Shown here in pieces: positions 26,027 through 35,043 of a DNA stretch of 64,000 nucleotides. Below the pieces are notes generated by a model that was given only the letters and a program-made list of their open reading frames with translations, did no database searches and was not told the DNA's origin. Position 1 is the first letter of the stretch, and every line of letters starts with the position of its first letter. This DNA comes from Micromonospora inyonensis. Lineage in GTDB: Bacteria; Actinomycetota; Actinomycetes; Mycobacteriales; Micromonosporaceae. A program made the position numbers and the translations under genes. The stretch covers positions 2,604,001 to 2,668,000 of the forward strand of contig NZ_FMHU01000002.1 in assembly GCF_900091415.1 (NCBI RefSeq), given 5' to 3'.

Positions 26027-26599
26027 GCCAGCCTGAACGACCCCGCCCCTTGGCTCCCCGACCCACTGCGATACGCAGGCGGTTCACAGCTACTACGGGC
26101 GAGTCCGCCAGCGTCCCCGCTTCGGTACTCTGCTCCTCGCGGTTTCCGCCGCTTGGAGTCCTCCCTCTCGCCGCCGGTCACCCAACGGACGGTATCGGGG
26201 TCCGCCTTCACACGTTCCACACGAGAGCCTGGACCGGGCTCATGCTGCCTATATGCCGGACACCACCTGGGCAGTAAGCGGATATCCCCCAGGCTCATCC
26301 CGAGACTCACTTCCGGCCTCGGTTTTGATGTCGTCTGACTGAGTTTCGACACGTCAACGGCAGAGAACTCGACGTTCATCGCTCATCTTCCCGGTCCACA
26401 CCTGACGCGATCACGCCGCGCCTTTTCCAACGACGCTCAGGACGACGGTCTTCAGCCAACGCCCCTCGTGGTGGTTTGAAGCCTGCTTCCGCAAGCCGGC
26501 TCCGGAGGGCCAAACAACCTCCATCTCTCGTACAGCACCGCAGTCCACGAGGCCGCCATCCATCTCTGCCTCGCCTTCCACGTTCGTGTTCGCAAGAAG
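26027..26599 (-). ncRNA. group II intron 5' ribozyme region (domains I-IV)
   Basis: No protein product is credible on either strand here. Its position upstream of the maturase start on the same strand, its multiple short complementary segments and its length of about 570 nt fit the 5' ribozyme domains of a group II intron. The exact 5' splice site could not be fixed by eye. It abuts the end of transposase copy 2. Confidence 0.55.
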
Positions 26600-27084
26600 T
26601 GATCTCAACAAGATTCGGGTAGGTACTTGTACTCGAAATGAGTCAGGTGGAGTGCGGCGGCGACGACGTCGCCGATCCGGCGTGGGCTGGCGGTGGTGTG
26701 GCGTAGCGTTTTCCAGCGTCCGATCAGGATGGCGAAGCCGCGTTCGCCTTGCCAGCGCAGCCCGCGCAGCAGCCGGTTGTAGGCGCGGTTGTCGGGTGCG
26801 AGTCGGCTGCCGTCAGTAGGCTGCTTGACCGGGGTCTTGATGCCGTGGCCTGCGCTTTCGTAGCCGGAGTCGGCCAGTGCGGGTAGGTCCAGTTCGGCGG
26901 CGGACCAGTTCAGTGTGGCGGTCACCCCGAGTTCGCGGGCGCAGCTGGTGTCGTGCAGGTGCCCGGGCATCGCCGCCGATGTCCAGATCGGCAGCCCGTC
27001 CGGGCGGATGATCGCTTGGATGTTCGCGCCGAAGTCTCGGTGCTTTCCGGAGTACCAGGCGTCGGTGGTCTCGCCCTTCACGGA
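26600..27084 (-). pseudogene. IS5-family-like transposase, 3' part (copy 2, inverted, truncated)
   Basis: The minus-strand frame 27084-26605 encodes the C-terminal 158 residues of the same transposase as copy 1 (VKGETTDAWYSGKHRDFG through GVTATLNWSAAELDLPALAD to FEYKYLPESC). It includes the second Asp (ADSGYES) and the region RWQGERGFAIL carrying the Glu. It overlaps copy 1 in sequence by about 165 nt but is inverted. The 5' part is replaced by a MerR-type tail at 27085. The outer IS end is TGATCTCAAC near 26600. Confidence 0.82.
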
Positions 27085-27299
27085 ACGACCGACACCGCGA
27101 CACGGGCCTGCACGACCGCGCCCGCGCCAAACTGACCGAGGTCGAGGCGAAGATCACCGACCTCCAGATCATCGCCGACACGCTACGCGCCACCGTCGAC
27201 GCCGGCTGTGACGACCTCGTCACCTGCGCCGGCCAGCCCTGCTGCACGATCCCGTTCGCCACCATCGCGCAAGGAGCACCACATGCCGACCCTCGTTGA
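27085..27299 (+). pseudogene. MerR-family heavy-metal regulator, C-terminal remnant
   Basis: The plus-strand frame ending at TGA 27297-27299 encodes LHDRARAKLTEVEAKITDLQ, IADTLRATVDAGCDDLVTC and QPCCTIPFATIAQG. This is the C-terminal dimerisation helix and Cys-rich metal-binding end of actinobacterial MerR-type regulators. The HTH half is missing, cut at the transposase junction. The stop overlaps the start of the MerF-like gene. Confidence 0.75.
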
Positions 27300-27546
27300 C
27301 CGCGCCCGCCGGGTGCTGCCGTCCGGACTGACCGGCCTCGCCGGCCTGGCATGCGCGGCGTGCTGCGCCATCCCGCTGCTCCTCGCCGCCGGCGTGCTGT
27401 CCGGCACCGGATGGGCGCTGGCCGGGCAGTGGATGCCCGGCATCTCCGTCGCGCTCGCCGCCGTCGCCGGCGGCGCCTGGTGGTGGTCATCGCGGCAACA
27501 CCACCCCCGACGCTGTGCCAGCGGCTGCGCGTGCGGCACCACCTGA
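27283..27546 (+). CDS. small MerF/MerT-like membrane protein with vicinal Cys pair
   Basis: The ATG at 27283 follows an aaggag ribosome site 6 nt upstream and gives 87 residues ([12 protein letters not shown]). It has two predicted transmembrane helices (about 14-38 and 43-64), the first containing [14 protein letters not shown]. This resembles the paired cysteines in the first helix of MerT/MerF/MerC mercuric-ion transporters. The C-terminus ends in a Cys-rich [10 protein letters not shown] tail. Being coupled to a MerR-type remnant fits mercury or related metal uptake, but the metal is not determined. Confidence 0.65.
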   Translation: MPTLVDRARRVLPSGLTGLAGLACAACCAIPLLLAAGVLSGTGWALAGQWMPGISVALAAVAGGAWWWSSRQHHPRRCASGCACGTT

Positions 27547-27568
27547 TCAACACCGGTACCGTGCCCAC

Positions 27569-27907
27569 GTGACAGTCCTGCGCTCGCTGCTGCTGTTCGT
27601 CCTCGCCGCCGTCGCCGAGATCGGCGGAGCCTGGCTGATCTGGCAGGGCTGGCGCGAACACCGTGGCCTGTGGTGGATCGCCGGGGGCGTCGTCGCCCTC
27701 GGCGCCTACGGGTTCGTCGCGTCCCTGCAACCCGACCCGAACTTCGGACGCATCCTCGCCGCCTACGGCGGCGTCTTCGTCGCCGGCTCCCTCGCCTGGG
27801 GCATGGTCGTCGACAAGTTCCGCCCCGACCGGTGGGACATCATCGGCGCCGTCATCTGTCTCGTCGGCGTCGCCGTCATCATGTACGCGCCCCGCACCCA
27901 CCCCTGA
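27569..27907 (+). CDS. YnfA/UPF0060 family membrane protein
   Basis: The GTG at 27569 gives 112 residues with four hydrophobic helices and the family pattern [59 protein letters not shown] and [22 protein letters not shown]0060 proteins are small multidrug-resistance-fold inner-membrane proteins of unknown substrate. The gene is 22 nt after the MerF-like gene and probably co-transcribed with it. Confidence 0.9.
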   Translation: MTVLRSLLLFVLAAVAEIGGAWLIWQGWREHRGLWWIAGGVVALGAYGFVASLQPDPNFGRILAAYGGVFVAGSLAWGMVVDKFRPDRWDIIGAVICLVGVAVIMYAPRTHP

Positions 27908-27926
27908 GCAGCACCGGCAGTCGAGG

Positions 27927-28085
27927 TCAGGGCCGGGGGCTGCCGATCCGCACCTGGTTGCCGTCGGGGTCGGTGAGGACAAAGGTGACGCCCAGTTCGG
28001 CGACCCGGCCGGCGGGCAGGTGCCGGCCGCAACAGCCGCAGCAGCGCAGACCGGAGCCGGCGGCGGTGTCGGCAGCGAGCGTCAT
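27927..28085 (-). CDS. small Cys-rich protein with VOC-like C-terminus
   Basis: 52 residues. The ATG at 28083-28085 overlaps the upstream thioredoxin-like stop as ATGA, supporting a real coupled gene. Residues 15-20 are Cys-rich (RCCGCCGRH). The C-terminal TFVLTDPDGNQVRIG is the last strand pair of VOC/glyoxalase-fold proteins. It may be the remnant of a larger VOC metal-resistance protein, or a tiny metal-binding protein. Confidence 0.55.
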   Translation of the reverse strand: MTLAADTAAGSGLRCCGCCGRHLPAGRVAELGVTFVLTDPDGNQVRIGSPRP

Positions 28086-28390
28086 GACCCGACCTTACTG
28101 AGTGCGGCGACCAGGTCGTCCACCTCCGGTACACCGGCGAGGCCGCTGGGCGTGGCATACACCCGGCACGTCAGCCCGCAGACCGGTGCCGAAGCGAACA
28201 GATCGACGCCGTCGACAGTGAACGTCGGGGATCCGGCGAACCCGACCGCCGCCGCGTCCGCCTCGGTCTCGACCGCCACGAAGCTGATCTCGGCTTCGGG
28301 CCGACCGACCAGGTCGAGGGCCTGCCGCAGCCGTTGTCCGGCGTCGCGCCAGTTCGGGCAGTCCGCGAAGTACAGCACCGACACCTGCAT
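28082..28390 (-). CDS. thioredoxin-fold small protein (DF-family-like, CPNW motif)
   Basis: The ATG at 28390 gives 102 residues starting MQVSVLYFADCPNWRDAGQR. A longer upstream frame includes transposon-end sequence and is rejected. The redox motif is reduced to a single Cys (DCPNW), and the cis-Pro region is GFAGSPTFTVDG. A second Cys pair lies at APVCGLTCRVY. This family is common beside mercury and arsenic genes in actinobacteria and is thought to be a thioredoxin-like or organomercurial-associated protein. Confidence 0.78.
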   Translation of the reverse strand: MQVSVLYFADCPNWRDAGQRLRQALDLVGRPEAEISFVAVETEADAAAVGFAGSPTFTVDGVDLFASAPVCGLTCRVYATPSGLAGVPEVDDLVAALSKVGS

Positions 28391-28455
28391 GCCCTGATCC
28401 TGCCTTCCGGAGACGTCGGGCGGTAGCGGCCTCCGCGGTGGTGGCGCCCTACCCA

Positions 28456-28507
28456 CATGCAAGATCAACTGTTGGCGGCTGATGACACGTTCGTTACCGG
28501 CACCCCG
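28456..28507 (-). repeat. Tn3-like transposon end repeat, copy 1
   Basis: Read on the minus strand it begins GGGGTGCCGGTAACGAACGT and continues through TCAGCCGCCAACAGTTGATC. The same sequence with a few changes occurs at 39238-39285, also on the minus strand. A GGGG start and about 40-bp length are typical of Tn3-family ends. The element interior would lie to the left of each copy. Confidence 0.5.
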
Positions 28508-28886
28508 GGTTCGCGGGTTCGACCTCGCGCCGGTGCCGTGCCGGCCGACAGCTGCGCCCACCACCGGCCTACGGCCAGATCTTCCTCCAGTTCCTGCCGC
28601 AGCCGTTGTTCCTCGGCGGCGCGGGCCTGCTCCTGGCGCTGCCGTTCCTCGGCCTCACGCCGCTGCCGAGCCTGCTCGGCTTCGATCTCACACTGCCGGC
28701 GCTGCTCTGCCGCCCGGATCTCGCGCTGCCGTTCCTGTTGGCGTGCACGCCGTGGCCGCACTCGGGGCAGCGCAGCGCGACCCGGGGGCGGGTCTTGTGC
28801 ACCTGGTCCCACGTCAGTCCGCGACCGAGGTCGGGCAGGGTGGCGTCGATGCGGCCGGCCTCGGGGCGGATCGCCGCGAACGCCAT
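28465..28886 (-). pseudogene. CoiA-like protein remnant with coiled coil
   Basis: The ATG at 28886 begins MAFAAIRPEAGRIDATLPDL and reaches CPECGHGVHA, like the N-terminus of actinobacterial CoiA-like (competence/nuclease) proteins found on mobile elements. The frame then shifts to a highly charged coiled-coil segment (QQERQREIRAAEQRRQCEIE and similar) that runs to the Tn end. The nuclease core between them is missing, so this is an internal deletion plus frameshift. Confidence 0.55.
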
Positions 28887-28887
28887 G

Positions 28888-29797
28888 TCACCTCTGCCCC
28901 GTCCGGCGCTTGGAGGCCAGGTCGGTCGCGGTGACGTGCGCGGCGACGGCTTCCGTGCCCGGCCGGGCGTGGCGCTCCAGGGAGCGGACGGAGGCGTGCC
29001 GGGACCGAGCGAGCAGGGTGGCGGTGTTCGTGCCGTTCTCGGCTTCGTAGGTGAGCATCGTGTGGCGCAGCTGGCGCAGCGTGAAGCCCTGCGCCCGGTC
29101 GACCGGGTCAGCGAGGGAACAGGTCGCGTGCTCGAAGATCTCGGCGGCGCGGCGGTAGGACATCCAGGCCCGGCCGGTGACGGGGCGCAGGTCGACGGTG
29201 GCCACGGCCCGGGCCGGCTTGCCGTCGGCGAGGAACACCGGCCTGCCGGCACGTCCGGCCAGCATCCAGGACAGCAGCATGGCGGCGCCGATCTGCCAAG
29301 ACACCCACTCGGTCTTGCCGCCCTTGGACAACACCCGCGGCGCGTTTGCTGGCCAGCCCGAGGGCGCCCACGTCGAGGGCGACGATCTCCTTGGCGCGAG
29401 GGGCGGTCTCGTAGAACAGCCAGCACAACGTCTTATCGCGCAGACCGACGTCGGCGACCAAGCCGGCCAACCCGCGCCACGACGCCAGCGCCAAGCGCAC
29501 GGTGGACAGGTGACGGACCTGGGCGGCCGGGGCGGTGGCGCCGAACGCCGCGGTGTACGCCTGTGCGAGCGCAATAGCCCCGACGTCGGTGTCCAGCGCG
29601 GCGATGTCGTCGCCGACTGGTGTGCCGGCGAGCCGGGTGGCGAGCACGGCCGAGGCCTGCCTGTACATGACCGCGGTCCCGGGCGACCAAGCGCCGGCGG
29701 CGGTGCGCGCGAAGAGGAACGTCTCGACGGCGTGGGCGAAGGTCGGAGTCGACGACGACGTCCGGAGCTTGTGGACCTGGCCCACCGTGCACCTCAC
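28888..29797 (-). pseudogene. tyrosine recombinase (integrase), frameshifted
   Basis: The N-terminal SAM-like part is in one frame (FAHAVETFLFARTAAGAWSP, then LCWLFYETAPRAKEIVALDV with the first catalytic Arg). Near 29340 the frame shifts and the catalytic domain continues in another (SYRRAAEIFEHA, then the HxxR-like LRQLRHTMLTYEAENG). The C-terminal box reads RHASVRSLERHARPG, where the catalytic Tyr position appears to be His. Frameshift and lost nucleophile both indicate a dead integrase, probably from an integrative element. Confidence 0.75.
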
Positions 29798-29941
29798 GGC
29801 TTATCGCAGGACATGCGTACGGACCGAGGATGCCGGAGCGCTACGACATTTCCCGTCCCCGTCTGCGCGTTGGGGACGAACGAGTCCGCACCGATGTGGA
29901 CTGCCGCGGGCATTGTCATCAAATGCAACTAGCGCAGTCTA

Positions 29942-29956
29942 TTGCGATCATCGCAA
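29942..29956. promoter_or_regulatory. TTGCGAT-c-ATCGCAA palindrome upstream of HTH gene
   Basis: A perfect 7-bp inverted repeat with a 1-nt centre lies 21 nt before the ATG of the HTH gene at 29978. Its size, symmetry and position fit an operator overlapping the promoter, possibly autoregulated. Confidence 0.5.
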
Positions 29957-29977
29957 AAGTGTGCGCAGAATGTAGGC

Positions 29978-30418
29978 ATGAGTCGACGAGACATCTTCAC
30001 CGACGTGGCCGCGATCCTGCACCCGATCCCACAGCCCCGCGAAGCCGGCGACGAGGACCACGAGGGCTTCCTCGAAGGGCGCCACCAGGCCACCGAGGAA
30101 CAGCGGCAGGCCGAGGAGAATCTGCGGCTGGCGTGGGAGGAAGGCGGCCAGGACCCGCTGATCGGGGCGCTGGCCGCTGCGCGCCGCGCCAAGGAGGAAG
30201 CCGAGCAGCGGATCCGCGAGTTACTCGCCTACGGCCGCGAGTTCGTCCAGCCTCGCCCGTACACGTTGGGCGACCTGGCCGCGGCCGCAGGCATGTCCAT
30301 CTCCGGGGTTCGCACCGCCTACGGGCACCGCGACGCCGACGCGGTCGCCACTGCGACCGGTGGCAAGCCGCGAGAGTGGCGGGCCCCCGACCCCGACGAC
30401 GGCAAGGCATCCACGTGA
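29978..30418 (+). CDS. HTH-containing hypothetical protein of mobile elements
   Basis: The ATG at 29978 (MSRRDIFTDVAAILHP) gives 146 residues; an upstream in-frame start at 29942 overlaps the palindromic operator and is disfavoured. The middle is a long charged helix (EEQRQAEENLRLAWEE, then RRAKEEAEQRIRELL). The C-terminal part has an HTH-like sequence (TLGDLAAAAGMSISGVRTAY). Such small proteins are common on actinomycete plasmids and integrative elements. It is coupled by GTGA to the next gene. A DNA-binding role is inferred. Confidence 0.7.
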   Translation: MSRRDIFTDVAAILHPIPQPREAGDEDHEGFLEGRHQATEEQRQAEENLRLAWEEGGQDPLIGALAAARRAKEEAEQRIRELLAYGREFVQPRPYTLGDLAAAAGMSISGVRTAYGHRDADAVATATGGKPREWRAPDPDDGKAST

Positions 30419-30609
30419 GCGCGACGACCTGCGTCTGCCTGCCTCGCTGGCAGCGGCTGTACACCGTGATCGAAGGCATGCGGTACGAGGTGGAACCGGC
30501 CGCGACGGACACCGCGACCAGCCTGCTGTTCCGGGCCTGGTGCGCCGGATGCGGCGCCGAGTTCACGCGCCCGTTCCGGCTCGGCGCCCGCGACCTACGC
30601 GCCGCCTGA
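30415..30609 (+). CDS. small Cys-containing hypothetical protein
   Basis: The GTG at 30415 overlaps the previous stop (GTGA) and gives 64 residues: TTCVCLPRWQRLYTVIEGMR, then a helical part and WCAGCGAEFTRPFRLGARDL. The CxxC and CxC pairs suggest a small zinc ribbon. It is coupled to the HTH gene, so they probably work together. No family is recognised. Confidence 0.6.
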   Translation: MSATTCVCLPRWQRLYTVIEGMRYEVEPAATDTATSLLFRAWCAGCGAEFTRPFRLGARDLRAA

Positions 30610-30741
30610 CGAGCCTGCCTGGCCTGCTCCAGCTCGAGTCCTCGGAGTTCCCCGTTTCTCTCTGAGTGCCGATATTGGTCGCCGGCGGGGGCCGCTATCC
30701 GGCGGGTGCGGGAGGTCGGGTGAACGCCCGGTCGTGGGGAG

Positions 30742-31506
30742 TCAGGCGGCGGCGCGAAGCACCACGTCGAGTACCCGGTTGGGGTCGGCGGCGTAGCTTG
30801 TGCTGAACCAGGCCATGTTCGCCTCCACGACGGCCCAGTGTTCGTCGCCGCGGTCGGCGTTGCTGGCGAGGCCGACGTCGACGACGACCGCGTTGGGCAG
30901 GCTGTCGGCGCAGGCGTCGAGCAGGCCGGCGGCGAAGTCGAGCACGGCGGCGCGGTACGCGCAGACGTCCAGGGGGGCTGGGTCGAGCCGACCGTTGGTG
31001 GCGTAGCGGCTGGCAACGTACACCATGCCGTCGAGGACGAATAACCGGTACTCCGCCAGGAACGTCACGATCTCACTGACCAGCACCGGAGTGTCAGCGG
31101 GGTAACGCTCGTTACCGGGCAGGCGGGAACCGTCGGCGTAGACGTCGGCCGGCAGGGTCTTGTCCCTGGGCGGCTTGACGAACATCGGCGTACGGGACCA
31201 GCGCGCCTCACCGAGCGTGGTCAGGGCGATGTCGCGGTGGGTGTACTCGTACGGCAGCCGCGTCAGCCAGTCATCAGCCGGTTCGAGCAGCGCCAAGTCG
31301 AGATCCTCAGCGACCGCACCAGCGAAGATGGGTCCGCCGTAGAGGTGCCCGCCCACAGCATGCCGCAGCCGGGCAGGCACGACCGGACTGGACAGATGCT
31401 CCACCGCCAAGCCTCGTCGCCAGGTCGACTCGGCCAGCAGCTCGGCGGTGCGATCGAGGCGTGGGGGCAACACCAGAAAGCCGGCGACCGGGACAGCGAG
31501 GGCCAT
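30742..31506 (-). CDS. ATP-grasp domain protein (DUF4343-like)
   Basis: 254 residues, ATG at 31506. The pattern fits the DUF4343/ATP-grasp group: RTPMFVKPPRDKTLPADVYA, VLVSEIVTFLAEYRLFVLDG, and an acidic DVGLASN...HWAVVEANMAWFST end where metal-binding Asp/Glu/Asn residues sit. Such proteins ligate an amino group to a carboxylate, or are used in small-molecule or RiPP modification; the substrate is unknown. It stands alone here, with no linked precursor peptide seen. Confidence 0.8.
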   Translation of the reverse strand: MALAVPVAGFLVLPPRLDRTAELLAESTWRRGLAVEHLSSPVVPARLRHAVGGHLYGGPIFAGAVAEDLDLALLEPADDWLTRLPYEYTHRDIALTTLGEARWSRTPMFVKPPRDKTLPADVYADGSRLPGNERYPADTPVLVSEIVTFLAEYRLFVLDGMVYVASRYATNGRLDPAPLDVCAYRAAVLDFAAGLLDACADSLPNAVVVDVGLASNADRGDEHWAVVEANMAWFSTSYAADPNRVLDVVLRAAA

Positions 31507-31684
31507 GACCCACGATTCTGGCGATCCGCCGCCCTACCGTCGCCCGATTATCCTCCCCACAGCAGACCCCAACCCGAACGCGACAGGCCGTACGGCGACA
31601 CCCGCCCGGCCTGGCCCGCACGATGCCGCACGCGCCGCGATCGACCGGCCGGCAGCCCCGCCACCACCAGCGGCAACGGGCCGG

Positions 31685-31830
31685 CTACACAAGGTGATCT
31701 GAGCGGTCAGGGCCGCGCCCCGTTCGGCCTCGCACCGGCTTTCGTAGGAGAGGGAAGCCGGCGTGTCCGTACATCTGACGTTTGATCAGCTTGGTCTTGA
31801 TGTTGACCCGGTCCCCGGAGCCCGGCATTC
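31685..31830 (-). pseudogene. ISL3-family transposase, C-terminal remnant
   Basis: The minus-strand frame encodes NIKTKLIKRQMYGHAGFPLL and RKPV, then stops. This is the hallmark C-terminus of ISL3-family transposases (TKxIKRQMYGRAGFxLLR). The rest of the element is absent; 31831-31960 holds only short frames. A fragment of an ISL3 N-terminus lies at 51428. Confidence 0.65.
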
Positions 31831-31870
31831 CGGGCAGTGCGGTGGTGGGGCCGTTTCACACGATCTTTAG

Positions 31871-32550
<680 letters not shown>

Positions 32551-32728
32551 CCCTCCGTCCACGGATCATCATGCCGAGTGGCCCACGTTCCGCGTCACGC
32601 TGGGCTGATGCCGGCACCGCCCATCCGGCCCCGGATACGGCCGGGACGGATCGCCGAAGCTTCCTACCCGCAGCCTGACGGTGACCAGGTCCTGGTTCCA
32701 CCGGCATATCGATGGTGTTGGTGCAACG

Positions 32729-33100
32729 ATGGAAGACGTGCCAACTCCGAAAACAGCTACGCCAGCCGTCTCGCCGCTTGCCGGCGAGCCGATCAAGCGT
32801 GCCGACGCCGAGCGGCTCGCGGGAGTGCTGAAGGCGGTCGCCGACCCGGCCCGGCTGCGACTGCTCAGCCTGATCCAATCCGCCCCGCAGGGTGAGGCGT
32901 CCGTCAGTGACCTCACCGCCCCGCTCGGGCTCTCCCAGCCGACCGTGAGTCATCACCTTCGGATCCTCACCGAGGCCGGCCTACTCGAACGCGAGAAGCG
33001 AGGCGTCTGGGCGTACTACCGCCTCGTGCCGTCCGCGATCGCAGCGATCGCCGACCTGTTGACGCCACCCCGCAAACGGGCGACGAAGAAAGCCCGCTGA
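32729..33100 (+). CDS. arsR: ArsR/SmtB-family metalloregulator
   Basis: The ATG at 32729 (MEDVPTPKTATP) gives 123 residues; an upstream start at 32681 would only add unconserved sequence. The winged helix is intact: ADPARLRLLSLIQSAPQGEA, VSDLTAPLGLSQPTVSHHLR and ILTEAGLLEREKRGVWAYYR. The classical ELCVCD metal site of R773 ArsR is absent, as in many actinobacterial versions. It is the only intact gene of a decayed arsenic locus. Confidence 0.85.
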   Translation: MEDVPTPKTATPAVSPLAGEPIKRADAERLAGVLKAVADPARLRLLSLIQSAPQGEASVSDLTAPLGLSQPTVSHHLRILTEAGLLEREKRGVWAYYRLVPSAIAAIADLLTPPRKRATKKAR

Positions 33101-33119
33101 GCGGCGCCCTTTGCCCTTC

Positions 33120-33309
33120 GGGCCGCAGCCGGTTACCTCCACCAAGCGCAGCTGCGGCGACGCCTGCCCCGTCTTCCCGGCAAACGCTACGAAGACTGGG
33201 GAAACTCACCGACCCCGCCGGGCAACGCCTCCACGTCGTCCGCCAGATCCGCAACGACATCAAGACCCGAGTCACCGACCTGCTCGCCACCATCAACCGA
33301 AACGGCTGA
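33120..33309 (+). pseudogene. arsC: arsenate reductase (ArsC) C-terminal remnant, frameshifted
   Basis: The sequence encodes CGDACPVFP in one frame and, after two small indels, KLTDPAGQRLHVVRQIRNDI and KTRVTDLLATINRNG before TGA at 33307. This is the C-terminal end of thioredoxin-coupled arsenate reductases (CPVFPGKRYEDW...DDIKTRV). The catalytic CX5R N-terminus is missing. It lies 19 nt after arsR. Confidence 0.72.
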
Positions 33310-33575
33310 ACGCCAGCACCCAGACCGTTCGGCAACTCCGTGCCGTCCTGGTCGACAGCGCTCCCGTATCCGTTCGGCGACTCGTTGCGCGCAGCCCGAC
33401 GGCGACGACCGGCGTTGTCCTGGTCGACGACGTCCCCGGATTCGGCAGCTCGCCCGACCGGACTCGTCACCCGCTACCGTCCCAACCATGGAAAGTTGAC
33501 GAACTCTCACACCGACTATCTGACGACGTAGGGCAGGATCCGGCCTGCTTGAAGACAAGGACGAGGGTGGCGCGG

Positions 33576-33812
33576 ATGCTGTTTGCGGTGCGACGAGTTG
33601 CGGCGGTTGTTGCCGTGTTGGCGGTCACTGCCGGTCCCGACGCGCTGCGACCGCTCCAGACCAGCACCGCCGACACCACGGCCTCGACCTCCTGCACCGA
33701 AATGCCGAATCGCCGGGTGCACTCCTGGGTGAGCAGCAAGGCGGCCGACCGCACCCAGGAACTCACGCTCGATCAGCTCAAGCTGCTCTGCCGTACCGGC
33801 ACGACGGAGTAG
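33576..33812 (+). CDS. small putative exported protein
   Basis: The ATG at 33576 gives 78 residues with a hydrophobic signal-like N-terminus (MLFAVRRVAAVVAVLAVTAG) and a short mature part with two Cys (STSCTEMPNRRV, KLLCRTGTTE). Codon use looks coding. No family is recognised. The gap 33310-33575 before it shows no credible gene. Confidence 0.45.
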   Translation: MLFAVRRVAAVVAVLAVTAGPDALRPLQTSTADTTASTSCTEMPNRRVHSWVSSKAADRTQELTLDQLKLLCRTGTTE

Positions 33813-34164
33813 GAACCCGCAGCCGTTCGCCGTCAGCGCTTCGCACATCTGCCGGTGGGAACCGGAAGCGCGTCGGCGGCCGGCTCGGGCTGACCTCTTC
33901 GAACTGCCACGCGGTGCTGCGCCGGAGTGGCCCGCCTCGACCGTGCGACGGGCCGACCGCGGCAATGGGCACGGTTGTACCTCGTTCGTGCTTCTTCCCC
34001 GCCGTGGGCCGGTACCCGTGGACGCCGGTGGCACGCCCTCACGGTCATCGGGTCCCTCTGGTCCCGCCACCATGACGCCGAACTGCCCGACCGCGCAGAG
34101 AAGCCGCCCGCTTACCGCGGAAATTCCGAATTGAGCACGTCGCGTCGTGCGGGCGTGCGATGTG
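33813..34164. other. 352-nt stretch without recognised gene
   Basis: Only short frames lacking ribosome sites or recognisable products are present on either strand. No inverted repeats long enough for a terminator or IS end were noticed. Confidence 0.5.
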
Positions 34165-35043
34165 TTATCGCCCGAGGAGGCAGCGCAGCACCTTGATGAT
34201 CTCGTCGGGTGCTTCCTCGGCCATGAAGTGCCCGGCTGACGTGGTGCGGTGCTTCAGATCAGCGGCCCAGGTGCGCCACAGTGCGGCGGCGTCGTAGCCG
34301 AGAGCAGCTCCCCAGTCCTGCTGGACAACGGTGACCGGCATGCCGAGGCGGTTTCCTGCGGCTCGGTCGGCTCGATCATGTTCGAGGTCGATGCCGGCCG
34401 TGGCGCGGTAGTCGGCGACGATGGACGGGACCGCCTCGCGGGAGGCTTTCAGGTACTCCTCCCGTACGTCCGCGGGGATGGCCTGCGGGTTCTGGGCCCA
34501 TGCGTCGAGGAAGTGACCGAAGAAGGCGTCCGCGCTGGCGCTGATCATCTGCTCGGGCAGCCCGGGCGGCTGGGCCATCAGGTACAGGTGAAAGGCGACC
34601 GCGGCGGTGGCCCCATGCAGGATGTCCCACATGTCTAGGGTCGGCAGGACGTCGAGCACGGCGAGGTGGGTGATCGTAGCGGGATGGTCGAGGCCGGCGC
34701 GGATGGCGACGAGAGCACCGCGATCGTGGCCGGCCAGGGCGAAGCGCTCGTGGCCGAGCGTGGTGGCGAGTTTGACGATGTCGGCGGCCATGGTCCGCTT
34801 GGAGTATGTGTCGGCGTCGCGCTCGGCGGGTTTTTCGCTGGCCCCGTAGCCGCGCAGGTCCGGGCAGATCACTGTGTGGTCGGTGCTCAGGTCGACGGCG
34901 ACGTGTCGCCACATGAGGTGGGTTTGCGGGAATCCGTGCAACAGCACGATCGGGCTGCCGGTGCCGCCCACCGCCACGTTCAGCGTCACATCGTCCTCGA
35001 CCGCGACGCGCTGGTAGTCGAAACCGGGAATGGCGGAAGTCAT
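34165..35043 (-). CDS. alpha/beta hydrolase (haloacetate dehalogenase/epoxide hydrolase-like)
   Basis: 292 residues with a full alpha/beta-hydrolase core: oxyanion motif HGFPQ at 36-40, nucleophile elbow GHDRGA with Asp107, and the catalytic His in SAGHFMAEEAPDEI near the C-terminus. An Asp nucleophile (GHDRG) is characteristic of haloacetate dehalogenases and epoxide hydrolases rather than esterases. The substrate is unknown. It is divergent from the SARP regulator with 101 nt between starts, so the regulator probably controls it. Confidence 0.88.
   Translation of the reverse strand: MTSAIPGFDYQRVAVEDDVTLNVAVGGTGSPIVLLHGFPQTHLMWRHVAVDLSTDHTVICPDLRGYGASEKPAERDADTYSKRTMAADIVKLATTLGHERFALAGHDRGALVAIRAGLDHPATITHLAVLDVLPTLDMWDILHGATAAVAFHLYLMAQPPGLPEQMISASADAFFGHFLDAWAQNPQAIPADVREEYLKASREAVPSIVADYRATAGIDLEHDRADRAAGNRLGMPVTVVQQDWGAALGYDAAALWRTWAADLKHRTTSAGHFMAEEAPDEIIKVLRCLLGR

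Larger units (their letters stand above)
22182..26599 (-). mobile_element. group II intron, interrupted by two insertion sequences
   Basis: On the minus strand this stretch carries about 570 nt of structured non-coding sequence (26027-26599), a maturase-type reverse transcriptase, then domain V and a domain VI hairpin ending at 22182. The 3' junction is set by the point where copy 1 of the transposase resumes. The 5' boundary near 26599 is only approximate, since it abuts the IS end TGATCTCAAC. An IS5-type element (22247-23215) splits domain V and an ISAs1 element (23841-25334) splits the reverse transcriptase, so this copy should be inactive. Confidence 0.72.

Noticed and set aside
28606..29577. 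Plus-strand ORF with hydrophobic start (MFLGGAGLLLALPFLG) as a membrane protein
   Set aside because: The hydrophobic stretch is antisense to the charged coiled coil of the CoiA-like remnant, and the rest overlaps the integrase pseudogene.
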